DNA from: Pedobacter xixiisoli
GTDB taxonomy: Bacteria > Bacteroidota > Bacteroidia > Sphingobacteriales > Sphingobacteriaceae
DNA length: 64,000 nucleotides
Reading direction: 5' to 3'
NCBI RefSeq assembly: GCF_900215335.1
Contig: NZ_OCMT01000003.1
Span: 1-64,000, forward strand
The stretch's first letter is position 1; every line of letters begins with the position of its first letter. The position numbers and the translations under genes are program-made. The notes under the pieces are model-generated. The model was not told the DNA's origin and searched no databases. It saw only the letters and a program-made list of their open reading frames with translations. Below, piece after piece: positions 25,656 to 34,506 of this stretch.

Positions 25656-27362
25656 ATGAAAAAAAACACATTCTATCGCAAACGCAAGTTCTGGTATTGG
25701 ATTGGCGGTATTGTAGGTGCAATTATTCTTATTTTAGGCATAGGCGCAATCATCCTAAGTGCCAAATGGAAACCTCTTTTAACCAATAAAATCAAAGAAG
25801 GAGTGACTAATGCTTCAAATGGTTTATATAAGGTAGAATTTAAAGATATTCATTTGAATTTGTTAACTGGAACTGCGGTTTTAGATAGTATTAGTTTGAT
25901 ACCTGATACTAATGTTTTTCAGCAGTTAAAAGAAAAAAAGCAAGCGCCTGCGCATTTGTTTCGAATTAAATTGGCTCACTTGAAAATTTCTAGGGTTGGT
26001 GTACTTACGGCTTATTTCAAGAAGAAAGTGGCCCTAAGTGCTATTATTTTGGATAATCCGTCCATAGATATGATTTACCATAAAGTGACCAAGCGACCAG
26101 ATACCGTAAAAGACGAGCGCACTTTATATCAGCAGATTTCAAAATCTCTGAAATCAATTGCAGTAGGTCAAATTAAGGTGATCGATGCAGATTTCGATTA
26201 TTATAATGGGGAGAAGAAATTGAACCAGATTAAACACCTTTCGATAAATGTGAAGGATATCCTGATTGATTCGGCAGCGCAATTTGATACTACAAGGGTA
26301 TTTCATAGCAAAAATATAGGCTTCGAATTATTAGGCTACAAATCCGATACGAAGGATAAATTGTACACTTTAAAGCTGGATACGCTGAGAGGTTCTATTA
26401 CAGGAAAGGATTTGAAAATTCGAGGTTTTCAAATGGAACCGAAATATCCTAAAATTCAATTCAGTAGAAAGTATAGTGTACAAAAAGACCGTTATGACTT
26501 AAATTTTAAGGAAATAAATATTTCGGGAATAGATTATGTTGGATTGAACAATAACGGAGAATTACATGTCCAAGAAATTAATCTTGGTCCGGCAGATGTA
26601 AATGTGTTCATGAATAGGGAGTTGCCGCCATCAACTTTAGATAAGTCGGGAAATTTCCCTCACATGGCTTTGAAACGTTTGCCCATACCTACCATTGTGG
26701 AACGTTTAACAATCGCTAAAGTAGATGTGGCTTATGGCGAGTATAATCCTAAAACAAAAGAAATTGGTACGGTAAAACTCAATGGGCTGAATGGTGCTAT
26801 TAGTAATTTAACTAATGATAGTGCCCGACTTTCGAAAAAAGGACATGCTTATGCAGATTTAACTACTCATGTAATGGGTGCTGCAAAACTGAATGTGAAA
26901 ATCGACTTTGATTTGAAGTCAAACAATGCTGCATTTAAATATAAAGGCACTGTGGGAAGTTTCGATTTGAAAGCTTTAAATGCGATTTCTAAGCCGCTGG
27001 GTCAAATTGAGTTGGAAAGTGGAAAGGTAACTTCGGCAAGCTTTGATGTGTCTGCAAACAGTAAAGGATCTAAAGGTGTAGTTTATTTTTACTACAAAGA
27101 TTTGAAAATTAAGATGCTTGGTGAAGATGCTGAAGGAAAAGAAAAGAAGAAAGGGTTGCTGTCGTTTTTAGCAAATACACTTTTAATTAAAGACGATAAT
27201 ATTGCAGGTGAAAAAGGCAGGTTTGCTACCGTGACCTATGAGCGTGCACCGCAGGCTTCTTTTTTTAATATCATGTGGAAGACCATTTTTAAAGGCATGA
27301 GGGAAATTGTGGGCATTGGTATTGTGCCAATGAAAAAAATGGAAGAGCCGAAGAAGAAGTAG
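25656..27362 (+). CDS. AsmA-like membrane-anchored protein, first of a tandem pair
   Basis: 568 residues with a basic N-terminus and one membrane helix (about 13-35). The rest should lie in the periplasm and is built of repeated beta strands, as in AsmA/DUF748 proteins. The first part NGLYKVEFKDIHLNLLTGTA and the late block GTVGSFDLKALNAISKPLGQ are shared with the next gene. Large AsmA-like proteins are thought to help phospholipid or envelope traffic; no such role is shown for this one. It is followed by its paralogue after an 89-base gap. Confidence 0.72.
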   Translation: MKKNTFYRKRKFWYWIGGIVGAIILILGIGAIILSAKWKPLLTNKIKEGVTNASNGLYKVEFKDIHLNLLTGTAVLDSISLIPDTNVFQQLKEKKQAPAHLFRIKLAHLKISRVGVLTAYFKKKVALSAIILDNPSIDMIYHKVTKRPDTVKDERTLYQQISKSLKSIAVGQIKVIDADFDYYNGEKKLNQIKHLSINVKDILIDSAAQFDTTRVFHSKNIGFELLGYKSDTKDKLYTLKLDTLRGSITGKDLKIRGFQMEPKYPKIQFSRKYSVQKDRYDLNFKEINISGIDYVGLNNNGELHVQEINLGPADVNVFMNRELPPSTLDKSGNFPHMALKRLPIPTIVERLTIAKVDVAYGEYNPKTKEIGTVKLNGLNGAISNLTNDSARLSKKGHAYADLTTHVMGAAKLNVKIDFDLKSNNAAFKYKGTVGSFDLKALNAISKPLGQIELESGKVTSASFDVSANSKGSKGVVYFYYKDLKIKMLGEDAEGKEKKKGLLSFLANTLLIKDDNIAGEKGRFATVTYERAPQASFFNIMWKTIFKGMREIVGIGIVPMKKMEEPKKK

Positions 27363-27451
27363 GGATGGACTAACAATTGAAAAATTTTAACCATCTAACA
27401 ATTTCAAATAAATCTGTATCTTGGGATTAGATAACGAACTCTAAATTGCCC

Positions 27452-29251
27452 ATGCGAGAAACCACACCTAAATGCAGACGAAAATTAAAATGGATTTTAG
27501 GTGTACTACTGTTTATTACTTTAATAATCGTTAGTGCTTCTTGGTATATCTCCATAAAAATAAAACCTTTTGTACAACAAGAGTTAGGCGCAATAGTTAA
27601 TAAAGCAACCAACGGACTTTACGACATCCGCTTTAATAAGGTAAGCGTAAATCCACTTACTGGCAATGCGTCTCTAACAGAAGTGCGCTTGGTACCCGAC
27701 ACGAATGTATACCGAAAATTGGTGGCACAAAAAAAAGCGCCGAACAACCTTTATGTAATCGAACTCCAAAAGTTGAGCATTAAAAAATTCCATCCTTTTA
27801 AAATCTATTTCGATAAAAAATTAGAAATAGACTTAATATTATTCGATAAGCCACACATCACGATGGTGAATAAATCTTTCGCTTTTAATGAAGATAAATT
27901 GCCCCAACCAGAGAAATCTCCTTACGATTACATCAAAAATATTTTCACTGCCCTACACGTCAGAACTATCGATTTTAAAAACGCTAGTTTTAAATATGTA
28001 AACAATAACAAGGCAAAGCAGGATATAGATACCATTTCAAATATCACCATTACCCTTAAAGATTGGTTGATTGATGCAACCTCTGCGAAAGACAAAAGTA
28101 GATTTTACCTGTTAAAGGACGCCTACGTTTACATGAACAACTACACTTATGCTACTCCTGATAGCATGTATTACATTAAAGCAAGTCAGTTTGAGTTTAG
28201 TGCGTCTTCCAAAAAGTTGAACATCAAGGAGTTTTCCCTGCAGCCACGTTATTCCGAACAGGAATTTGCCAAGGTGAACGGTTATGCTAGAGACCGCTAT
28301 TCATTGCAGCTAAATAACATCGATTTACATGGAATTAACCTGTTTTCGTACATCAAAAATAGAGAAGTATTGGCTGATGAGATGAATATTGCCAATGGTA
28401 CGCTATCTGTTTTTAACGATAATTCTTATCCTAAATTAGTTAAGGATAAAACAGGGAAATTCCCGCATCAGCTTTTTCAAAAAATTGATATTCCAATTAC
28501 CATTAAAAAAATCAACCTTAATCAATTAGATATCAGCTATGCTGAGTTTGACGAGAAGAGTGGGCAGCGTGGAAGAATTAGTTTTAATAACACGTCTGGT
28601 GTGATTAGCAATGTGACCAACCAGTATAAAAACAAGAAGAAAAACCCAATCATTGAAGCCAATCTAGAGAGTTACCTGATGGAACAAGGGAAGCTCAATG
28701 TGGGGTTCAAGTTTAATGTGATGGCACCAAAAGCAGATTTTTCATATCAAGGACAACTGCTAAATTTAGATGGAAGGCAACTTAATTACATTACCCGTCC
28801 GTTGGCGATGGTGCAAATCAAAAGTTGTTTGGTGCGTAGTTTGGCTTTCGATATCAAGGCAAATGAAGATGTGGCCACTGGAAAAGTAAAATTTACCTAT
28901 AACGATTTGTCGCTAGGTTTAATGAAGAAACATGAAGGTGGCGAGCGGTTAAAACGCTTGGGGATTTTGTCTCTTTTAACGAATGCAATGGTGATTTACT
29001 CCGATAATCCATCGGTTGATGGGAAATTTACGGCAGCGCCAATTCATTATAAACGTAAACCAACAGGTTCTTTTTTCAACTTTGTTTGGAAAACCTTGTT
29101 TCAGGGAGTGAAATACAGTGTTGGTTTTACGCCTAAAAAAGAAGCTGAAATTAAAGGTTACGTCTCCCGATTTGAGGACATGAAAAACGAACGCGAGAAA
29201 CGTAGGATACGAAGAGAGCTGCGACGGATAGAGCGAGAAAGAAATCGTTAA
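27452..29251 (+). CDS. AsmA-like membrane-anchored protein, second of a tandem pair
   Basis: The ATG at 27452 is preferred to the TTG two codons upstream. About 599 residues: a basic start, one membrane helix (about 12-32), then a long beta-rich periplasmic region. It shares with the previous gene NGLYDIRFNKVSVNPLTGNA, VPDTNVYRKLVAQKKAPNNL, the DKTGKFPHQLFQK block, and a closing GSFFNFVWKTLFQG. It differs in a very basic tail (about 575-599, KNEREKRRIRRELRRIERE). The pair is a clear duplication with diverged sequence. Confidence 0.72.
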   Translation: MRETTPKCRRKLKWILGVLLFITLIIVSASWYISIKIKPFVQQELGAIVNKATNGLYDIRFNKVSVNPLTGNASLTEVRLVPDTNVYRKLVAQKKAPNNLYVIELQKLSIKKFHPFKIYFDKKLEIDLILFDKPHITMVNKSFAFNEDKLPQPEKSPYDYIKNIFTALHVRTIDFKNASFKYVNNNKAKQDIDTISNITITLKDWLIDATSAKDKSRFYLLKDAYVYMNNYTYATPDSMYYIKASQFEFSASSKKLNIKEFSLQPRYSEQEFAKVNGYARDRYSLQLNNIDLHGINLFSYIKNREVLADEMNIANGTLSVFNDNSYPKLVKDKTGKFPHQLFQKIDIPITIKKINLNQLDISYAEFDEKSGQRGRISFNNTSGVISNVTNQYKNKKKNPIIEANLESYLMEQGKLNVGFKFNVMAPKADFSYQGQLLNLDGRQLNYITRPLAMVQIKSCLVRSLAFDIKANEDVATGKVKFTYNDLSLGLMKKHEGGERLKRLGILSLLTNAMVIYSDNPSVDGKFTAAPIHYKRKPTGSFFNFVWKTLFQGVKYSVGFTPKKEAEIKGYVSRFEDMKNEREKRRIRRELRRIERERNR

Positions 29252-29310
29252 GCAAGTCTTATATTTTTTATTAAGCGATAATTATTTAATATTGTGGTTT
29301 AACTAACCAA

Positions 29311-29868
29311 ATGGAAAACCAACTAACCTATCACTTGCTGTGGGAAAGAATCTGCATGGGCGACCGTGACGCATTCTTTGATTTGTACAAAGCGCTGTAC
29401 TATCGTTTGGTTAATTTTGGGATAAGGGTTTGTGGAAATTCGGATTTATCGAGCCAAGCTACCGACCATGTTTTTACCACCATCTGGGAGAAACGCGAAA
29501 ATCTTGCCCGAGTAGAGAATGTTGAAGCCTACTTAAGAACCTTCTTAAAAAGAAAACTACTACGTTTGCTAGAAAGGGAGAAGAAAATTCACGAAGCCCT
29601 TTTTAAAGCAGGAGATGAGGGAGAATGGATGGAGATGAGCTACGAAGAGTTTATTGTAAAAGTGCAGAGCGATGAAATTGTACGCCACAAATTGAAAAAT
29701 GCACTTGCCAAACTTACCTTTAGGCAGAAGCAACTGATCCATCTAAAGTTTTTCGAAGCACAGAGCTACGAACAAATTGCCGAACAAACCAATCAGACTA
29801 TAAAAACCGCTTATAACACTATTTACGACGCCTTAAAGGTGCTACGTAAGGAGCTGAATAACTTCTAA
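29311..29868 (+). CDS. ECF sigma factor, FecI type
   Basis: 185 residues. Region 2 is at about 18-85 (ALYYRLVNFGIRVCGNSD, TTIWEKRENLARVENVEAYL) and region 4 at about 125-183 (ALAKLTFRQKQLIHLKFFEAQSYEQIAEQ, TIKTAYNTIYDALK). The FecR, SusC and SusD genes behind it show that it controls their expression in response to an outer-membrane uptake signal. Confidence 0.9.
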   Translation: MENQLTYHLLWERICMGDRDAFFDLYKALYYRLVNFGIRVCGNSDLSSQATDHVFTTIWEKRENLARVENVEAYLRTFLKRKLLRLLEREKKIHEALFKAGDEGEWMEMSYEEFIVKVQSDEIVRHKLKNALAKLTFRQKQLIHLKFFEAQSYEQIAEQTNQTIKTAYNTIYDALKVLRKELNNF

Positions 29869-29963
29869 TTTTTATCAAATTTATTTAATGTTAAAAAAAA
29901 GTTAAAAAATCCTTAGGAAAAATTAATGATTTGCGGCACTGTCTATTAAAGGTGCAAATAGAA

Positions 29964-31013
29964 ATGATAGACAGAAGCAAATTTGAAGCTGAGGACTTTT
30001 TAATAGACGCAACATTCCAGCATTATTGTGCAGGTACTGATCGGTTATCTACAGCATATTGGAGTAAATATATAGCGCAACATCCCGAGCAACAAAAAAC
30101 TATAGCAGAAGCAGAAAAGCTTTATCAATTACTGAGTGGCAACAAAGCCAAGTTGAACGAAAGAATACTTGCATTCCAAGAATCATTTGAACAAGTTAAG
30201 ACTGTTCCGCTAAAATTGAGAAGAATTTGGTGGGCGGTAGCTGCCGCTGTTTTGATTACCTTGGGTATTGGTTCTGTGTTTTTTGTTAAAGAAAAACCTC
30301 AACCAGCAGTTTATGCAGATGCTTATCATACTGCCTCAGGTGAACGCAGAAAAGTGACATTGCCAGATGGTTCTACTGTTTGGTTAAATGCAAAAAGTAC
30401 ACTTAAGCTAGATAAGAACTTCAATAAAAGCAACAGGTTGGTTTGGCTGCAGGGAGAAGGTTTTTTTGATGTTACCCATAGCAAGAAGCCGTTTAAAGTA
30501 CAAACTTCAGAGTTCGAGATCAATGTATTAGGCACTGCTTTTAACGTAAAAGCTTATCCGGACGAGATCACTTCAGAAGCTACCTTGATACGAGGATTGA
30601 TTACGATGCAGACGGTTGATGGAGCAGGTATCATCACGCTAAAGCCGAGTCAGAAGATTACCCTCTACAAAAAGAAAAACGCAACAATACTTCCGCAGCT
30701 CAAACGCCAGTCTAAAATATTACCTCCAGAAATTACTATAGACCACTATCAATTAGTTAGGGATAGCACAGTAGTTGAAACTGCATGGACGCAAAACAGA
30801 ATAGAAATTTTCGACCAAGATTTTGGAGAAGTAAAGTCGATTCTAGAAAAGTGGTACAATGTGAAAATTACGTTTACCGATCAAGAATTGGAGAAATATC
30901 GTTTTACAGCAACGTTTAGCAATGAGACTGTTAAACAAGTGCTAGATGCATTGCAACAAGTAGAAAAATTTAATTACGAAATAAAAGGAGATCAAATTAA
31001 GATATCAAAATAA
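29964..31013 (+). CDS. FecR-type anti-sigma factor
   Basis: The ATG at 29964 (MIDRSKFEAEDFLID) is chosen over TTG at 29931. The cytoplasmic part (about 1-75) is followed by one membrane helix (about 77-97, WWAVAAAVLITLGIGSVFFV), then a periplasmic FecR domain starting at YHTASGERRKVTLPDGSTVW. The C-terminal DUF4974-like part is at about 280-349 (IFDQDFGEVKSILEKWYNV). It should hold the FecI-type sigma factor until the SusC receptor reports substrate. Confidence 0.9.
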   Translation: MIDRSKFEAEDFLIDATFQHYCAGTDRLSTAYWSKYIAQHPEQQKTIAEAEKLYQLLSGNKAKLNERILAFQESFEQVKTVPLKLRRIWWAVAAAVLITLGIGSVFFVKEKPQPAVYADAYHTASGERRKVTLPDGSTVWLNAKSTLKLDKNFNKSNRLVWLQGEGFFDVTHSKKPFKVQTSEFEINVLGTAFNVKAYPDEITSEATLIRGLITMQTVDGAGIITLKPSQKITLYKKKNATILPQLKRQSKILPPEITIDHYQLVRDSTVVETAWTQNRIEIFDQDFGEVKSILEKWYNVKITFTDQELEKYRFTATFSNETVKQVLDALQQVEKFNYEIKGDQIKISK

Positions 31014-31019
31014 GAAAAA

Positions 31020-31045
31020 AAGGACGGTGTTGACGCACCGCCCTT
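31020..31045 (+). terminator. Hairpin between fecR and susC genes
   Basis: AAGGACGGTG and CACCGCCCTT form a 10-base stem with one mismatch and loop TTGACG, a few bases after the FecR stop. A short T run follows at some distance. It may terminate or attenuate before the receptor gene. Confidence 0.55.
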
Positions 31046-31123
31046 CGAAATCTTTTTGATGTATTTATGGCAGTGTTCGCTAAAACACTGGCTGCCACAA
31101 ACCGCAACCAAAAACACAAAAAT

Positions 31124-34100
31124 ATGATTTATTATTACTTACCGCAAGAGCGTTTTAGGTACAGAAAGCTCTTTAAATTTATCATCCTGATGAAGCTGTC
31201 TTTTTTAGTGGTGTTCATTACCTGTCTGAACGTTTCTGCATCAGTTTTTTCGCAGGACAAGATTTCTCTTGACGTTAAGAACACCAAACTTTCTAAAGTT
31301 TTAAAGTTAATCGAAGGGCAGAGCAAATATCGTTTTGTATATAGCTCAAACTATGTTCCTGTTAACAAGGATGTAAGCATTAGGGTAACCAATACTCCGG
31401 TAACCGATGTGCTCCATGAAATATTGGAACATACTAAACTCAACTATTCCGTTTCCGATAAGGGGCTGATTGTAATTAGTAGGGTTAAGGACACCCCTAT
31501 TAAAGGTACGGTTAAAGATAAGGATGGAATTCCATTGTCTGGAGCATCTGTGAGGATAAAAGGAACCAATAGGGGCACAGCTGCTGATGTGAATGGGCAG
31601 TTTTCTATCTCTGTACCTGAGAATGCAGTGCTTGTTGTTTCTTACGCAGGCTTCTCTTCCCAAGAAATTCCGTTAAATGGACAAAATAATATTAGCGTTA
31701 CGTTACAGGAAGATGCCAAACAGTTGGGAGAAGTTGTCGTTACCGCTTTGGGTATCAAACGTGAAAAAAGAGCTCTAGGCTATGCCGTAAGTGAGGTTAA
31801 AGGTGAAGACCTAACCAAAGCGAGAGAAAATAACCTGATGAACTCATTATCTGGTAAAGTACCTGGACTAGATATAAGTAGTACCGCAGGTGGAGCAGGG
31901 GCTGCTACGAGTGTTATCATTCGTGGGGTTTCCAGTTTAAGCCAAAGTAACCAGCCATTGTATGTCGTTAACGGTGTACCAATGGAAAGTCAGCCAGTAG
32001 GTTTATTTAACGCAAACCCAAATGGTAATAAAGGTAGTCAATGGGATAACGCTCCCGATATGGGAGACGCGATCAGCAATCTGAACCCTGATGATATTGA
32101 GAGTATTTCGGTGCTAAAAGGGGCTGCTGCTTCTGCTTTGTATGGTTATCGTGCTAAAGGTGGGGTTATTTTAATTACAACGAAAAGTGCCAAAGGTAAC
32201 GGTGTGGAGTTTAATACCAATTATGTAGCCGAGCAAGTGGTAGATAGAACAGATTGGCAACAAGTTTACGGCCAAGGAGCCAATGGTTTAAAACCTACTA
32301 CAGCATTGGCAGCTGGTCAGGCTGGTGGATCTAGCTACGGTGCCGCGTTAGATGGTAGTAGCGTTATTCAATTTGATGGTGTAAGTAGACCTTATAGTGC
32401 TCAAACAAACAACATAGAAAACTTTTACACTACAGGTGGCACTTGGACCAATTCCATAGCGTTAAACAAGGTTTTTGATGGTGGTAATTTACGGGTGTCG
32501 GGCAATACAGTAGGCAATAATTCTATCGTTCCCAATTCGGGTTTGAATAGACAGTCGATGACCGTCGCAGGTGTTTTTGCGCCTATTAAACGTTTAACCA
32601 TTGATGCCCGTTTAAACTATATTTTAGAACAAGTAAAAAACAGACCGATGGTATCAGACGGTGCTGGTAATGCTAATTACAATGCGATATTTCTTCCAAC
32701 GAGTGTTAACATCAACGATTTAAAGCCTTGGAGAAAAGCAGATAATAGCGAGCTTTTGTATAATCCAGGCAACGTGTATGCCACTAATCCTTGGTTTGCA
32801 GCTTACGAATTTGTGAACAACACCAAGCGTAACCGTTTAATGGGATCGGTAACAGCAAGGTATACTTTCGATAATAATCTATTTTTACAGTTGAGGGGTG
32901 GGCAAGACAGTTACAACGACACCTATAAAAATGTGGTGCCATCGGGAACTGGTTATTATGCAAATGGTAAAATTGCAGAACAAGCTACCAAGTTTTCTGA
33001 CATCAATGCAGATGTGCTTTTAGGCAAAACTTTTAATATTGGTAGCGATTATGCTATTACGCCTAACTTGGGGGCCAGTTATCGTAAAACGGATATGTCT
33101 CAAATGACGAATAATGGTACCGACTTCGCTGTTTTTGGGGTTTACAATATCATCAATGCTAAAAACAAATCGGTAAGTTATATTGAGACCCACAACGAAA
33201 CCCAGTCTGTTTATGGTACTTTGGAGTTTAGCTACAAAGACTTATTTTACCTTACAGGAAGTGCCCGTTCAGATTGGTTTAGTACCTTAGCTACACCGGG
33301 TAAAGACAATAAACTATATATCGTTTATCCTTCTGTTAATACTTCGTTTGTTTTTTCTGAATTGTGGAAACCTACTTTCTTAAGTTTCGGTAAATTGAGA
33401 GCTGGCTACGCCATGGTAGGTCAAGGGACGTTGCCATATCAAACTGTGCTTAGCTATAATTTCATGAGCCAAAGCTTAAATGGTAATCCGCTTGGCATTA
33501 TTGCAAATGCGAATATCCCTAATCCTTCTTTAATAGCCTCAGAAGCAACTGAACTTGAATTTGGAACTGAACTGAGATTTTTCAACAACCGCTTAAACCT
33601 AGATTTAACTTGGTATAAGAAACGTTCTAAAAACGAAATCTCTTTTATTACTACCTCAAGCACCGTTGGTTATACGGGTGCGGTTCTGAACGCTGGTGAA
33701 ATGGAAAATAAAGGGGTGGAAATGCTTATCTCAGGTCAACCAATCAAGAGCCAACAATTTACTTGGACTACCTCACTTAACGCTACTTATAACGATAACA
33801 AGGTTTTATCATTGGCCGAGGGAACAGACGTACAGCTATTGGCTACTTCTCGTGCAGGCGTTGGCTTTTTACAGAATCTTCCTGGAAAGGCTGCTTCACA
33901 GATCATGGCTTACGATTATAAATACGATGCCAACGGAAACATCATGCAAACAGCAGATGGTCCAGACCGTGGCGATTTAAAAGCTTATGGTTCTGCCTTT
34001 AACAAATGGTTTGCAGGTTGGAACAATGAATTTAATTACAAAGCTTTTAACCTTTCAGTTTTAGTAGATGGTAAATGGGGTGGTAAGTTGTTCTCTGCCA

Positions 34101-34489
34101 CTAATTATTACGGTTATATTTTTGGCCTTCATAAAGAAACCTTACCTAACCGTGAAGCATTGGATACCCAGCCTGCACCGATTACGCCAGTTACAGCAGC
34201 GGCCTATTATGCTAACGTAGCTAATAATACTTCTCATCGTTTTGTGCAGGATGCCAGTTTCATTAAATTAAGGCAGATTGTGTTGGGTTATAATTTCCCA
34301 GCTAAAATATTCAACAATAAAATTCAAGGTCTTAATGTAAGTTTTGTAGCAAGAAATTTAGCCATTTTGATGAAGAAGACGGATAACATAGATCCGGAGT
34401 CAAGTTACAATGCCACTTTCCCTGGCTTGGAACTAGGAGGTGTCCCTCCAGTTAGAACCTTCGGCTTCAATGTAAATGTTAAGTTTTAA
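31124..34489 (+). CDS. SusC/RagA-type TonB-dependent outer-membrane receptor with STN domain
   Basis: The ATG at 31124 is preferred; ATG at 31067 adds 19 unlikely residues. About 1121 residues. A long signal region ends near ASVFSQ, followed by a secretin/TonB short N-terminal (STN) domain (LDVKNTKLSKVLKLIEGQ), a CarboxypepD_reg-like domain (KGTVKDKDGIPLSGASV), the LGEVVVTALGIKREKRALG motif, a plug with VLKGAAASALYGYRAKGG, and a beta-barrel ending FGFNVNVKF. The STN domain is what contacts FecR, so this receptor probably signals to its own sigma factor. The cargo is unknown. Confidence 0.93.
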   Translation: MIYYYLPQERFRYRKLFKFIILMKLSFLVVFITCLNVSASVFSQDKISLDVKNTKLSKVLKLIEGQSKYRFVYSSNYVPVNKDVSIRVTNTPVTDVLHEILEHTKLNYSVSDKGLIVISRVKDTPIKGTVKDKDGIPLSGASVRIKGTNRGTAADVNGQFSISVPENAVLVVSYAGFSSQEIPLNGQNNISVTLQEDAKQLGEVVVTALGIKREKRALGYAVSEVKGEDLTKARENNLMNSLSGKVPGLDISSTAGGAGAATSVIIRGVSSLSQSNQPLYVVNGVPMESQPVGLFNANPNGNKGSQWDNAPDMGDAISNLNPDDIESISVLKGAAASALYGYRAKGGVILITTKSAKGNGVEFNTNYVAEQVVDRTDWQQVYGQGANGLKPTTALAAGQAGGSSYGAALDGSSVIQFDGVSRPYSAQTNNIENFYTTGGTWTNSIALNKVFDGGNLRVSGNTVGNNSIVPNSGLNRQSMTVAGVFAPIKRLTIDARLNYILEQVKNRPMVSDGAGNANYNAIFLPTSVNINDLKPWRKADNSELLYNPGNVYATNPWFAAYEFVNNTKRNRLMGSVTARYTFDNNLFLQLRGGQDSYNDTYKNVVPSGTGYYANGKIAEQATKFSDINADVLLGKTFNIGSDYAITPNLGASYRKTDMSQMTNNGTDFAVFGVYNIINAKNKSVSYIETHNETQSVYGTLEFSYKDLFYLTGSARSDWFSTLATPGKDNKLYIVYPSVNTSFVFSELWKPTFLSFGKLRAGYAMVGQGTLPYQTVLSYNFMSQSLNGNPLGIIANANIPNPSLIASEATELEFGTELRFFNNRLNLDLTWYKKRSKNEISFITTSSTVGYTGAVLNAGEMENKGVEMLISGQPIKSQQFTWTTSLNATYNDNKVLSLAEGTDVQLLATSRAGVGFLQNLPGKAASQIMAYDYKYDANGNIMQTADGPDRGDLKAYGSAFNKWFAGWNNEFNYKAFNLSVLVDGKWGGKLFSATNYYGYIFGLHKETLPNREALDTQPAPITPVTAAAYYANVANNTSHRFVQDASFIKLRQIVLGYNFPAKIFNNKIQGLNVSFVARNLAILMKKTDNIDPESSYNATFPGLELGGVPPVRTFGFNVNVKF

Positions 34490-34506
34490 TCCTAAAAAAG
34501 AAGACA

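Noticed and set aside
25523..25789. 88-codon frame overlapping the first AsmA-like gene
   Set aside because: Its second half is a frame shadow of the AsmA-like start, which has a clear membrane anchor and paralogue. The first half is protein-like but is not supported alone.
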